Translations under genes and position numbers: made by a program
Shown here: one piece after another, positions 1-5,660 of the stretch
How the letters are laid out: each line of letters starts with the position of its first letter
How positions within the stretch are numbered: the stretch's first letter is position 1
The notes under the pieces: model-generated
Seen by the model: only the letters and a program-made list of their open reading frames with translations
Told to the model about the DNA's origin: nothing
Database searches by the model: none
DNA from: Candidatus Magasanikiibacteriota bacterium
GTDB taxonomy: Bacteria > Patescibacteriota > Patescibacteriia > Magasanikbacterales > UBA922
Assembly (NCBI GenBank): GCA_016214105.1
Contig: JACRPD010000079.1
Span: forward strand, 1-10,345
DNA length: 10,345 nt
Reading direction: 5' to 3'

Positions 1-774
1 CAGGCAAGCGAGATTTTGAGCCAGCATGTCAGTTTGTCTGGCATTCAAACACCGACAATATCATATCATCGCGATGGCCAGGTGGCAGAACGGCGGGTGT
101 ATTTGCATGGCGAAAAAAGGCGATTGCCGGCCAAGCGGAGCGGCATAACGGTTTCCGCGACCATTGGCGGAAAATCGCAAATTTGGTTGCGAACCGGCGA
201 GTATCCGGACGGGAAATTGGCCGAGATTTTTATTGATATGTATAAAGAGGGCTCGGCTTTCAGCAGTATGTTGAATATGTTCGCGATTAATGTTTCTATG
301 GGTTTGCAATACGGCGTGCCATTGGAAAAATACGTGGAGAATTTTACCTTCACTCGTTTTGAACCATCAGGAATGACCGACCATCCTAATGTTAAAATGT
401 GCACCTCGGTAATTGATTTTGTGTTTAGAATTTTAGGAATGGAATATTTAGGTCGAATGGATTTTGTTCAAGTGCCGACGCAGGGAATACAAAAAAATAA
501 ATTTGAAAATTTAGCTAAGCTTGCTCGGGCGGGTGTTCTGCAAGAAACAATTGATTTTGGTCGTCCGCAAGCAGACGTTGGCGGTGTTAATAACACAGTC
601 GAAGAAATCCAAGCCACATTACCTAACATTGGCCCACAAAAAGACAGCATAAGCCAGTCATTGGGCAAGATGATGGGCGACGCGCCGGCTTGTCCGACTT
701 GCGGGCATATCACGGTCAGGAACGGGAGTTGTTATAAGTGTTTGAATTGCGGGGATAGTTTGGGGTGTTCGTAA
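1..774 (+). CDS. nrdJ: Adenosylcobalamin-dependent (class II) ribonucleoside-diphosphate reductase, C-terminal part
   Basis: The frame is open from the first base, so the gene starts before the window; 257 residues are visible. Class II reductases convert ribonucleotides to deoxyribonucleotides in the cytoplasm using an adenosylcobalamin radical. Visible here are the GEYPDGKLAEIFIDMYKEGS stretch and the following FTRFEPSGMTDHPNVKMCTS segment, which match the TSCPD-type C-terminal region of large bacterial B12-dependent reductases. A cysteine-rich tail follows, with CPTC, then CYKCLNC, then CGDSLGCS ending the protein. By family knowledge these tail cysteines form a zinc-ribbon-like element and the redox shuttle that re-reduces the active-site disulfide. 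The catalytic barrel lies outside the window. The next gene encodes the adenosyltransferase that makes the cofactor, which supports the call. The low-complexity segment between the TSCPD region and the Cys tail (nt about 490-680) is usual for this family. Confidence 0.95.
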   Translation, partial: QASEILSQHVSLSGIQTPTISYHRDGQVAERRVYLHGEKRRLPAKRSGITVSATIGGKSQIWLRTGEYPDGKLAEIFIDMYKEGSAFSSMLNMFAINVSMGLQYGVPLEKYVENFTFTRFEPSGMTDHPNVKMCTSVIDFVFRILGMEYLGRMDFVQVPTQGIQKNKFENLAKLARAGVLQETIDFGRPQADVGGVNNTVEEIQATLPNIGPQKDSISQSLGKMMGDAPACPTCGHITVRNGSCYKCLNCGDSLGCS

Positions 775-780
775 ACGACA

Positions 781-859
781 GAACACAAAACACAATTAAC
801 AAAACAAAACGAACACACTCTTCAGTTTTTTTGTGTTATGTTAATTGAGTTATGTGTTT
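781..859 (+). repeat. Imperfect inverted repeat between nrdJ and the adenosyltransferase gene
   Basis: Bases 781-800 can pair with 840-859 with only two mismatches and one G-T pair (arms end in CACAATTAAC and begin GTTAATTGAG). A second, inner pairing (AACACA at 812-817 with TGTGTT at 832-837) encloses a run of T at 825-832. The right arm ends 14 bases before the adenosyltransferase start codon. It could be an attenuator or weak terminator between the two B12 genes, or just degenerate repeat DNA. No cobalamin-riboswitch B12 box is visible. Confidence 0.5.
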
Positions 860-873
860 TTGTATTTTGTATT

Positions 874-1497
874 ATGCCAAAAATCTACACCAAAACCGGC
901 GACAAGGGGGAGACATCGTTATTGGGCGGGAAGAGGGTGAGGAAGTGCTGTTTGGAAATGGAAGCGATTGGCGAAGTTGATGAGCTGAACTCTTTGCTCG
1001 GGATGTTGGTTGAAGAAATCATTGAAGATTTTCTTCGGGAAGCAAAACGACTATTGGATATTCAACGACAGCTTTTTGTCGTTGGCGCCCATTTGGCAGG
1101 TGCGCAGATGTCAAAATCCAGTCGCCCACTTACAAACTTACCCACTTACAAACTTACCCACTTGAAAAAGTGGATTGACGCGATGGAAAAAGATTTGCCG
1201 CGGTTGAAAAATTTTATTATCCCCGGCGGATGCGAGGAAGCGGCGTTATGTTTTTACATTCGCGCTGTCTGCCGCCGCGCGGAAAGACGAGTGGTTGGGT
1301 TGTCAGAAAAATACGCGGTTGATCCAATAATCAAACAATATCTTAATCGTTTGAGTGATTTGTTGTTTGTTTTGGGGAGGTGGATTAATAAAAAAATGGG
1401 CAAAAAGAACCCCTCTCCTTGTAGGAGAGGGGGAGGGATTTTTTATATTACTCTTTTATCTCCGGAAACGTGTATCTTAACACCGCGCGATAAATAG
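874..1497 (+). CDS. PduO-type cob(I)yrinic acid a,c-diamide / cob(I)alamin adenosyltransferase
   Basis: This cytoplasmic enzyme transfers the adenosyl group of ATP to cob(I)alamin, giving adenosylcobalamin, the cofactor of the upstream reductase. The protein opens with the family signature MPKIYTKTGDKGETSLLGG (residues 1-19), then GEVDELNSLLG (33-43). FIIPGG is at 114-119, the ATP/cobalamin-site helix RAVCRRAERRVV at 130-141, and NRLSDLLFVLGRW at 158-170. The ATG at 874 is chosen because it directly precedes the conserved MPKIYTKTGD; an in-frame ATG at 838 would add 12 hydrophobic residues within the inverted repeat. There is no Shine-Dalgarno. Two oddities: a 16-bp tandem repeat (1125-1163) encodes an insert at residues 85-97, and the last roughly 30 residues (after MGKK) are non-family sequence read through a hairpin, overlapping the convergent CBS gene by 50 bp. 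The 207-aa length is slightly long for the family. Confidence 0.93.
   Translation: MPKIYTKTGDKGETSLLGGKRVRKCCLEMEAIGEVDELNSLLGMLVEEIIEDFLREAKRLLDIQRQLFVVGAHLAGAQMSKSSRPLTNLPTYKLTHLKKWIDAMEKDLPRLKNFIIPGGCEEAALCFYIRAVCRRAERRVVGLSEKYAVDPIIKQYLNRLSDLLFVLGRWINKKMGKKNPSPCRRGGGIFYITLLSPETCILTPRDK
1125..1163 (+). repeat. 16-bp tandem repeat inside the adenosyltransferase gene
   Basis: The unit CCCACTTACAAACTTA occurs at 1125-1140 and 1141-1156, followed by a partial unit CCCACTT at 1157-1163. The unit length is not a multiple of three, so the copies are read in different frames, but the total of 39 bp keeps the gene in frame. It encodes PLTNLPTYKLTHL, placed between the HLAGAQ helix and the WIDAMEKDLP helix, a variable loop in the family. 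On the other strand it reads AAGTGGGTAAGTTTGTAAG, resembling the intergenic text at 9289-9320. Confidence 0.85.
1410..1444. terminator. Bidirectional hairpin terminator between convergent genes
   Basis: A perfect 10-bp stem, CCCCTCTCCT (1410-1419) with AGGAGAGGGG (1423-1432), closes a 3-base loop. On the + strand a T6 run follows at 1439-1444 after a purine spacer of six bases. On the - strand the stem is followed at once by TTCTTTTTG (1409-1401), a good U-tract, which lies just past the stop of the CBS gene. It therefore best serves the CBS gene and may also serve the adenosyltransferase gene, although it lies inside that reading frame. It resembles CCTCTCC...GGAGAGG palindromes known as dispersed repeats, so it may be a repeat doing terminator duty. 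Confidence 0.7.
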
Positions 1498-1906
1498 TTC
1501 CGCGCGAAACCATGCCGACGATTTTTCCACTCTCCATCACCGGCACGCGGTGGATGCCGGAAGCGATCATCAAGCCGCCGACTTTGAGCACGTGAGTGTT
1601 TGGCGTGGTGGTAACAACGCGGCGAGACATAATTTGATCGATTGTTTTTTCTTTGGCATCTTGAGCTGTTTCTTCCAGCTCTTTTTCATTTAGAAATGGT
1701 GTTGGATTCTGATAAAAACTCTGGTAACTCGGATAAAGAGCTCGGAACAAATCTTTTTCCGACAACACCCCGACCAAGTTGCCGGCTGAATCCAAAACCG
1801 GAGCGCCGCTGATTTTGTTTTGCAAAAATAACTCCGCGGCCTCTAAAAAGTTCATGCCGTTTTTGAGGCAGACGACGTCGGTGTACATTACATCTTTGAC
1901 TAGCAT
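1448..1906 (-). CDS. Two-CBS-domain protein
   Basis: A 152-residue soluble protein made almost entirely of a CBS pair (Bateman module). The first CBS domain covers about residues 5-60, opening VKDVMYTDVVCLKNGMNFLEA and containing ISGAPVLDSAGNLVGVLSEKD. A linker of about 35 residues, rich in acidic and polar residues, separates it from the second CBS domain at about 88-148 (IDQIMSRRVVTTTPNTHV, GIHRVPVMESGKIVGMVSRG). Such modules bind adenine nucleotides such as AMP, ATP or SAM; the ligand here cannot be read from sequence, and there is no attached catalytic domain, so the partner is unknown. The ATG at 1906 is the only sensible start; no Shine-Dalgarno is present. A promoter fits at 1961-1988 on the same strand, and the hairpin at 1410-1432 lies just past its stop. 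Its 3' end overlaps the convergent adenosyltransferase frame by 50 bp. Confidence 0.93.
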   Translation of the reverse strand: MLVKDVMYTDVVCLKNGMNFLEAAELFLQNKISGAPVLDSAGNLVGVLSEKDLFRALYPSYQSFYQNPTPFLNEKELEETAQDAKEKTIDQIMSRRVVTTTPNTHVLKVGGLMIASGIHRVPVMESGKIVGMVSRGTIYRAVLRYTFPEIKE

Positions 1907-1913
1907 ATGGCGA

Positions 1914-1942
1914 GGAATTAAGAATTTTGAATTATGAATTAA
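1914..1942. repeat. Degenerate AATTA/GAATT word repeat in the CBS gene leader
   Basis: The stretch GAATTAAGAATTTTGAATTA and the bases following it is built of recurring AATTA and GAATT words in both orientations. It occupies most of the presumed 5' untranslated leader of the CBS gene on the minus strand. No function is evident; it belongs with the other word-like intergenic repeats of this window. Confidence 0.5.
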
Positions 1943-1960
1943 GGGCGATTTGGTGCTTGT

Positions 1961-1988
1961 ATTATAACACTGCTTAGTTTGGTGGCAA
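1961..1988 (-). promoter_or_regulatory. Sigma70-like promoter for the CBS gene
   Basis: On the minus strand TTGCCA (1988-1983) and a perfect TATAAT (1966-1961) are separated by 16 bp. A start about 7 bases further on would give a leader of roughly 48 nt before the ATG at 1906. Confidence 0.65.
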
Positions 1989-2000
1989 GAGGCTCGCTCC

Positions 2001-2016
2001 GCTCTTCGCGAAGGGC
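2001..2016. repeat. 16-bp palindrome between divergent promoters
   Basis: GCTCTTCGCGAAGGGC is self-complementary over 16 bp apart from one G-T position. It lies between the -35 box of the leftward CBS promoter (1983-1988) and that of the rightward tRNA promoter (2021-2026), within a GC-rich stretch unlike its AT-rich surroundings. It may be an operator or a dispersed palindromic repeat; the CCCTTCG on its minus strand recalls the repeat found inside the lamin-tail gene. Confidence 0.5.
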
Positions 2017-2020
2017 AGGG

Positions 2021-2048
2021 TTGATTTTTTGAACGGTTGGGTTATAAT
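2021..2048 (+). promoter_or_regulatory. Sigma70-like promoter for tRNA-Leu and the downstream gene
   Basis: TTGATT (2021-2026) and a perfect TATAAT (2043-2048) are separated by 16 bp. Transcription would start near 2055, about 12 bases before the mature tRNA 5' end. The next gene starts 26 bp after the tRNA with no terminator between, so it probably shares this promoter. Confidence 0.75.
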
Positions 2049-2066
2049 GTTAGCATGTTGTAACTT

Positions 2067-2150
2067 GCTCGAGTGGTGAAACTGGTATACACGAAGGACT
2101 TAAAATCCTTTGGCAGCAATGCCGTGCGGGTTCGATTCCCGCCTCGAGCA
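2067..2150 (+). tRNA. tRNA-Leu (anticodon UAA)
   Basis: An 84-nt class II tRNA. The acceptor stem GCTCGAG (2067-2073) pairs with CTCGAGC (2143-2149) and A2150 is the discriminator, as expected for leucine. U8-G9 is followed by a D-arm with GAAACTGGTA. The anticodon stem AAGGA/TCCTT (2094-2098, 2106-2110) holds the loop CTTAAAA, giving anticodon UAA at 2101-2103, which reads UUA and by wobble UUG. A long variable arm (TGGCAGCAATGCCGT) and the T-arm GCGGG-TTCGATT-CCCGC complete it. The 3' CCA is not encoded, so it must be added by a nucleotidyltransferase. Confidence 0.97.
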
Positions 2151-2176
2151 CTTCAGTAATCTTTAACTTTAAACAT

Positions 2177-4390
2177 ATGTCTGACAAAATATCAGAGAGG
2201 CCAGAACAACCAACGGGGGTAGAAGTAACAGAACCGGTTTCTGAAGCAGATAAGTTGATCGCAGAGCTTGATCAAGCCGCGCAAGAGGCTCAGAGCAGTG
2301 GCGCCAGAGCAGAGGCCGGCAAGATAGAAACAAAAAAGAGAGCCAAGGCGAAGGCGATAGAGGAAACCGAGGAACTACAACAAAGATTCACAGCTCTCAA
2401 GTCAGATGATAATTTTGTTGAAGAATGCGCCTATGAATGGGCGTTTGACGCGTTGGGAAATGAGACAGGAGTGGCAGCTCCGGAAGGGATTCATGAAAAA
2501 ATTACCGCGCTTAGAAAAACCGGAGACGCGTTAAGAAAGATTGTTGGTATTGAACCTAAAACCAAAACAGTGCTTGATAAAATTGACGAATTGCAGAAAT
2601 TACACGATAAACTTTTTGAAGAAATCAAAACAGCCGCGGTCGATGCTTTAGAAGAAGTTAAAAAGAAACATAAAGGCGAGGAGTCGGATTTTGCCAAGAA
2701 ATTTAAAGAGTTGATTGATAGCCCGTTGGTTAAATTGGTTGAATATGACCCAAATAGTCCGGAAGAGCGAGAAAAGGGGCTGAAACAAGAAATTACGGAA
2801 TTTCTCTTGCGTCCGGTAGTGGATGGCAGATTAACAAATTTGGAAAAAGTGTTGGCGGAAACCAGAGAAAAAATAACAAAGTCAAAAAAACAGGAGACAG
2901 AGTTAAAAAATGATTATGTGGACGATGCGTCTTGGAATGCGCGGCAGGCGGGGATGCGTGTGGCGCAAGGGCAGAAGGTATCGAGCGCCGATCTTAAAAA
3001 CTGGGTGGCACAAGAAATTAGAAATTCTGAAAAATTAGTTATATCACTGGAAACACAGCTTTCACGCGAAAGGTTGGCGTTAAGTGTAAACCGTTTGATA
3101 ATTGACGAGTCCTTAGCAGATGAACACGATGAAACAATTTTAAAAGATGCTTTGGTGGCCATTCGCGACCATGTCGGGACATTACGCAAGCGGGAGTCAG
3201 ACGTGTCGTGGGATTTTTGGAGAGACAAAGGCCATGCGCCACTGAAAAATCCGTTAGCCCAGAAAATTTTGGGTCAATATGGGGAGTTTACGGTTTCTTT
3301 TCCAGATAATTATGCCTTACAAGCTTCCTTTGGTCCAGCTTACAGAAAACTTACTCCAGCCGGTCAAATTATTGGCAAGGATTGGGAGACGCATCCCGGT
3401 ATTCAAGGAACTGCGCCGGCTAAGCTTTTAAACAGTGAATTGCCAGTTTATTTTTTTCGTTCACAGATACCGGAAATGAACAGAGAGTTTATATTTGTAG
3501 ATAATCGGGAAAATATGTTTGGGCAGGCGAGAGAATTTTACGCACGGACTTCCCATGAACTGTCAGCCGATGAAAGAAAAGACCCGAAAAGAAAAGAATA
3601 CCTGTCGCAACAAGCGGAGTTTTTGGCAAAGTACCCAACAGTTGGCGATTTTGTGGCAAAAGTTTTTGCTGGAAAAGGTAAGCTATTAAATCTTCGGCTT
3701 GCTCATGAAAAGGTTGACGCGGGAATAAGTAAAGACCAGTATGGACAAAAATCAGAATTTGGCGACCTTTCTAAAGAATTATCCGCGGCCGGTTGGAAAA
3801 AATCAAAGTTGGGAGCTTTTGTGGAACCCGGACAGAACGCGCGGGAAGTGGATGGCGAACACGCGCGTTTGCTTGGGCAGTTGTCCGCGCCACAGATTGA
3901 AGCCGAACGCGCTTTTGATGTGCGCGGTCCAGATGGCGAGTTTCATGTTTACACCACGGAGCAAGCTGTCAGAATCGCGGGATTATTGAAAAGAGACGCG
4001 CAGGGTATTATTCGCGACTATGAAGCGGCAGTGACCCGTGCGGCGGGCGATAAGGCGCAGGCGGAGGATCTACAAACACAGGCGCGCACGCTTGACGCAC
4101 GGTTGCAAGAAATGAAAGAAGCAGCTCGCGCGTCCGCGCAAAGGATTGGTCAACTTACCAGAGAAAACGATAGTGCTAGATCAGTAATCGATGAATCAGA
4201 GCGGAGAGCCAGACAATCAGCAGACGAGGCAGATCATTTACGTAGAGAAAACCAAAGATTGGCGGAGGTTGTGCGGGGCGCTGTTGGAGAGTTAAAACAA
4301 GCAAGGAGAGAAAAACCAGGATTATTGGGCGGCGCTGGGAAACTACAAGCAGCGATTGATACGGCATTAGGAGAGCTCGGAAAAATTTGA
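2177..4390 (+). CDS. Large coiled-coil protein of unknown function
   Basis: I do not recognise this 737-residue protein. It has no signal peptide or membrane segment and is rich in Lys, Glu and Ala, so it is probably cytoplasmic. Residues 20-75 and 105-245 are charged and helix-like. A more globular middle part, about 345-600, contains aromatic-rich segments such as WDFWRDKGHAPL, GEFTVSFPDNYAL, LPVYFFRSQIPE and EFIFVDNRENMFGQAREFYA. A heptad-like coiled coil covers about 605-712 (LQTQARTLDARLQEMKEAAR, RRENQRLAEVVRG). It ends with a short Gly/Leu-rich tail. There is one cysteine (C84). The ATG at 2177 is 26 bp after the tRNA, with AACTTTAAACAT before it and no Shine-Dalgarno. The layout suggests a structural or scaffold role, perhaps nucleoid or cell-envelope linked, but this is a guess. 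TGA stop. Confidence 0.85.
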   Translation: MSDKISERPEQPTGVEVTEPVSEADKLIAELDQAAQEAQSSGARAEAGKIETKKRAKAKAIEETEELQQRFTALKSDDNFVEECAYEWAFDALGNETGVAAPEGIHEKITALRKTGDALRKIVGIEPKTKTVLDKIDELQKLHDKLFEEIKTAAVDALEEVKKKHKGEESDFAKKFKELIDSPLVKLVEYDPNSPEEREKGLKQEITEFLLRPVVDGRLTNLEKVLAETREKITKSKKQETELKNDYVDDASWNARQAGMRVAQGQKVSSADLKNWVAQEIRNSEKLVISLETQLSRERLALSVNRLIIDESLADEHDETILKDALVAIRDHVGTLRKRESDVSWDFWRDKGHAPLKNPLAQKILGQYGEFTVSFPDNYALQASFGPAYRKLTPAGQIIGKDWETHPGIQGTAPAKLLNSELPVYFFRSQIPEMNREFIFVDNRENMFGQAREFYARTSHELSADERKDPKRKEYLSQQAEFLAKYPTVGDFVAKVFAGKGKLLNLRLAHEKVDAGISKDQYGQKSEFGDLSKELSAAGWKKSKLGAFVEPGQNAREVDGEHARLLGQLSAPQIEAERAFDVRGPDGEFHVYTTEQAVRIAGLLKRDAQGIIRDYEAAVTRAAGDKAQAEDLQTQARTLDARLQEMKEAARASAQRIGQLTRENDSARSVIDESERRARQSADEADHLRRENQRLAEVVRGAVGELKQARREKPGLLGGAGKLQAAIDTALGELGKI

Positions 4391-4406
4391 TTGTTTTTCA
4401 TAATAT

Positions 4407-4472
4407 ATGGACAACGCAGACAAAGAAGCAAAATTTAAGGAGACCATGGCTCGCTTTGTTAAGAAGCCATGA
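4407..4472 (+). CDS. Possible 21-residue micro-ORF or gene remnant
   Basis: ATG at 4407 opens a 21-codon frame, MDNADKEAKFKETMARFVKK followed by P and TGA, 16 bp after the coiled-coil gene. Its Lys/Glu-rich composition is like a real protein N-terminus rather than random AT-rich spacer, so it may be the remnant of a small gene cut short by the stop. There is no Shine-Dalgarno. It could also be chance. Confidence 0.25.
   Translation: MDNADKEAKFKETMARFVKKP
4445..4471. repeat. Small inverted repeat in the convergent spacer
   Basis: CATGGCT (4445-4451) pairs perfectly with AGCCATG (4465-4471) around a 13-base loop. No T-run follows on the + strand, so it is a poor intrinsic terminator. It lies 55 bp past the stop of the coiled-coil gene and covers the end of the 21-codon frame. 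Confidence 0.35.
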
Positions 4473-4512
4473 AAAGTTAGGTGGAATAATTCTTTCTATT
4501 TTTTACTAAAGC

Positions 4513-4536
4513 TTCTGATAATCGAGGCTTTTGTCA
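4513..4536. terminator. Weak hairpin between convergent genes
   Basis: The near-perfect 8-bp stem AAAGCTTC / GAGGCTTT (4508-4515 region to about 4531) with an 8-base loop TGATAATC lies just past the stop of the leftward ATPase gene. The T-tracts are short on both strands (TTTTGTCAGTTT on +). It is the only terminator candidate in this convergent spacer and is weak; coordinates are good to a few bases. Confidence 0.3.
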
Positions 4537-4538
4537 GT

Positions 4539-5555
4539 TTACAACAGACTCTTTTCAAAATTATCCCTGTTTACTATTTGATAGCTGGCATTGGAATAAT
4601 TGCCAAGCCACTCCTTGGGTGGTTTGGGAGTTTTGTTAACCGACCATTTGCATTCATAGCCAAATAGCTTTCCATCGCGTTCTTCCACCAAATCAACTTC
4701 TTTTTGATCATAAGTGCGCCAAAAATAAAAATTGGCGTGTTTGCCGGAATTGCTTATCGCTTTAATTCTTTCCACAATGAACCAATTTTCAAACAACTCG
4801 CCCGCGTCAGACCGGAGACCCAAAGGATTAAAATTGCGGATTAAGGCGTTGCGCAACCCTAAATCCATGAAATAATATTTCGAGGTTTTGGTGATTTCTT
4901 TTCTTAAATTTCTGGAAAATCCGCGTAAATTTATCAGCACAAACATTTTTTCCAAAGCGTTCAAATATTTTTCCACCGTCACCTGCGTTATCTGTAAATT
5001 TCTGGCCAATTCAGCGATAGAAACCTGGCGGCCGATTTGAAAAGCCAAAAGTGCCAGCAAATCCAGTATTTTCTTTGGTTTTTTTATGTTTTCCAAAATT
5101 AGAATATCTTTATAAAGATAATTATTCAGATATTCATAAAGATAGTCTTCCTTTTCTCGCGTTCCGGATATGCTGTGTACTTTTGGAAACATGCCAAAAC
5201 GCAAAATTTCTTCCATGACTATATCTTTAGAATCCAAACGATATTTTTTATGAACCTCTTGATAAGAAAGCGGGTAAAGCCACAGCGTGGCGGTGCGGCC
5301 GGTTAAGGGCTCGTTGAGTTTGTTGGCCAAATCAAAAGAGGATGATCCGGAGGCGACGATCATTACCGGTAGATTATCAACAATGAGTTTTAGTGACAGT
5401 CCAATGTTTTCAATTTTTTGCGCCTCGTCAATCACGAGCAATTTATTGTCCCCGATGATTTCTTTTAAGGAGTTTAATTCATTGCGGCTTAAAAGCTTTT
5501 GGGCTTGAATGTCGTCGCCAATAAAAAATAAGGGTGAGCTGTTCGTTTCAGACAT
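4539..5555 (-). CDS. AAA_14/DUF4143 family ATPase-like protein, N-terminus missing
   Basis: Intact relatives are about 380-420 residues: an N-terminal P-loop AAA_14 ATPase followed by a winged helix and a DUF4143 domain with nuclease-like fold. In this 338-residue protein (ATG at 5555) the Walker B motif KLLVIDEAQKI is near residues 38-48, followed by a sensor-like VASGSSSFDLANKL and EPLTGR. Then come a winged-helix segment (VSIAELARNLQITQVTVEKY, about 178-197) and the C-terminal EVDLV...GYECKW, a PD-(D/E)XK-like signature. No Walker A (GxxGxGKT) is present. The open frame extends back only to a TTG at 5609 and a TGA near 5636, and that extension, starting LQNYKNNVANS, resembles the sequence that normally follows the P-loop. 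The protein therefore seems to have lost its first 35-55 residues and should not bind ATP normally; it may be decaying. Family function is poorly known. Confidence 0.85.
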   Translation of the reverse strand: MSETNSSPLFFIGDDIQAQKLLSRNELNSLKEIIGDNKLLVIDEAQKIENIGLSLKLIVDNLPVMIVASGSSSFDLANKLNEPLTGRTATLWLYPLSYQEVHKKYRLDSKDIVMEEILRFGMFPKVHSISGTREKEDYLYEYLNNYLYKDILILENIKKPKKILDLLALLAFQIGRQVSIAELARNLQITQVTVEKYLNALEKMFVLINLRGFSRNLRKEITKTSKYYFMDLGLRNALIRNFNPLGLRSDAGELFENWFIVERIKAISNSGKHANFYFWRTYDQKEVDLVEERDGKLFGYECKWSVNKTPKPPKEWLGNYSNASYQIVNRDNFEKSLL

Positions 5556-5603
5556 TACTTTCTTATCCACAGAGGTGCTGTTAGCCACGTTATTTTTGTA
5601 GTT

Positions 5604-5632
5604 TTGCAAGTTTTTTGCAATAATGTTAAAAT
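5604..5632 (+). promoter_or_regulatory. Candidate promoter for the lamin-tail protein gene
   Basis: TTGCAA (5604-5609) and TAAAAT (5627-5632) are separated by 17 bp in an AT-rich stretch just upstream of the gene. The match is moderate, and AT-rich DNA gives such matches by chance. Confidence 0.4.
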
Positions 5633-5652
5633 ATCAAAAAGATTTTTTAATT

Positions 5653-5660
5653 AAGGAGGT
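5653..5660 (+). promoter_or_regulatory. Strong Shine-Dalgarno AAGGAGGT
   Basis: This is the only clear Shine-Dalgarno in the window. It abuts ATG 5661 with no gap, too close for normal initiation, while the next in-frame ATG at 5673 is 12 bases away, somewhat far. The second ATG is the more workable start; both leave the signal peptide intact. Confidence 0.75.

Noticed and set aside
775..873. Cobalamin riboswitch upstream of the adenosyltransferase gene
   Set aside because: The spacer is only about 100 bp, made of an AT-rich inverted repeat, and contains no B12-box-like sequence; cobalamin riboswitches are about 200 nt.
838..873. Upstream ATG at 838 as start of the adenosyltransferase
   Set aside because: It adds 12 hydrophobic residues encoded by the inverted repeat, whereas ATG 874 directly precedes the conserved MPKIYTKTGD start of the family.
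1125..1163. CRISPR-like repeat
   Set aside because: The units are contiguous with no spacers and lie inside a conserved enzyme gene; no cas gene is present.
2151..2153. Encoded CCA end of the tRNA
   Set aside because: The bases after discriminator A2150 are CTT, so CCA is not encoded.
5556..5609. TTG at 5609 as start of the DUF4143 protein
   Set aside because: It is possible, but TTG has no Shine-Dalgarno and adds a stretch that looks like leftover sequence behind a lost P-loop; ATG 5555 is preferred, with the alternative noted in the feature.
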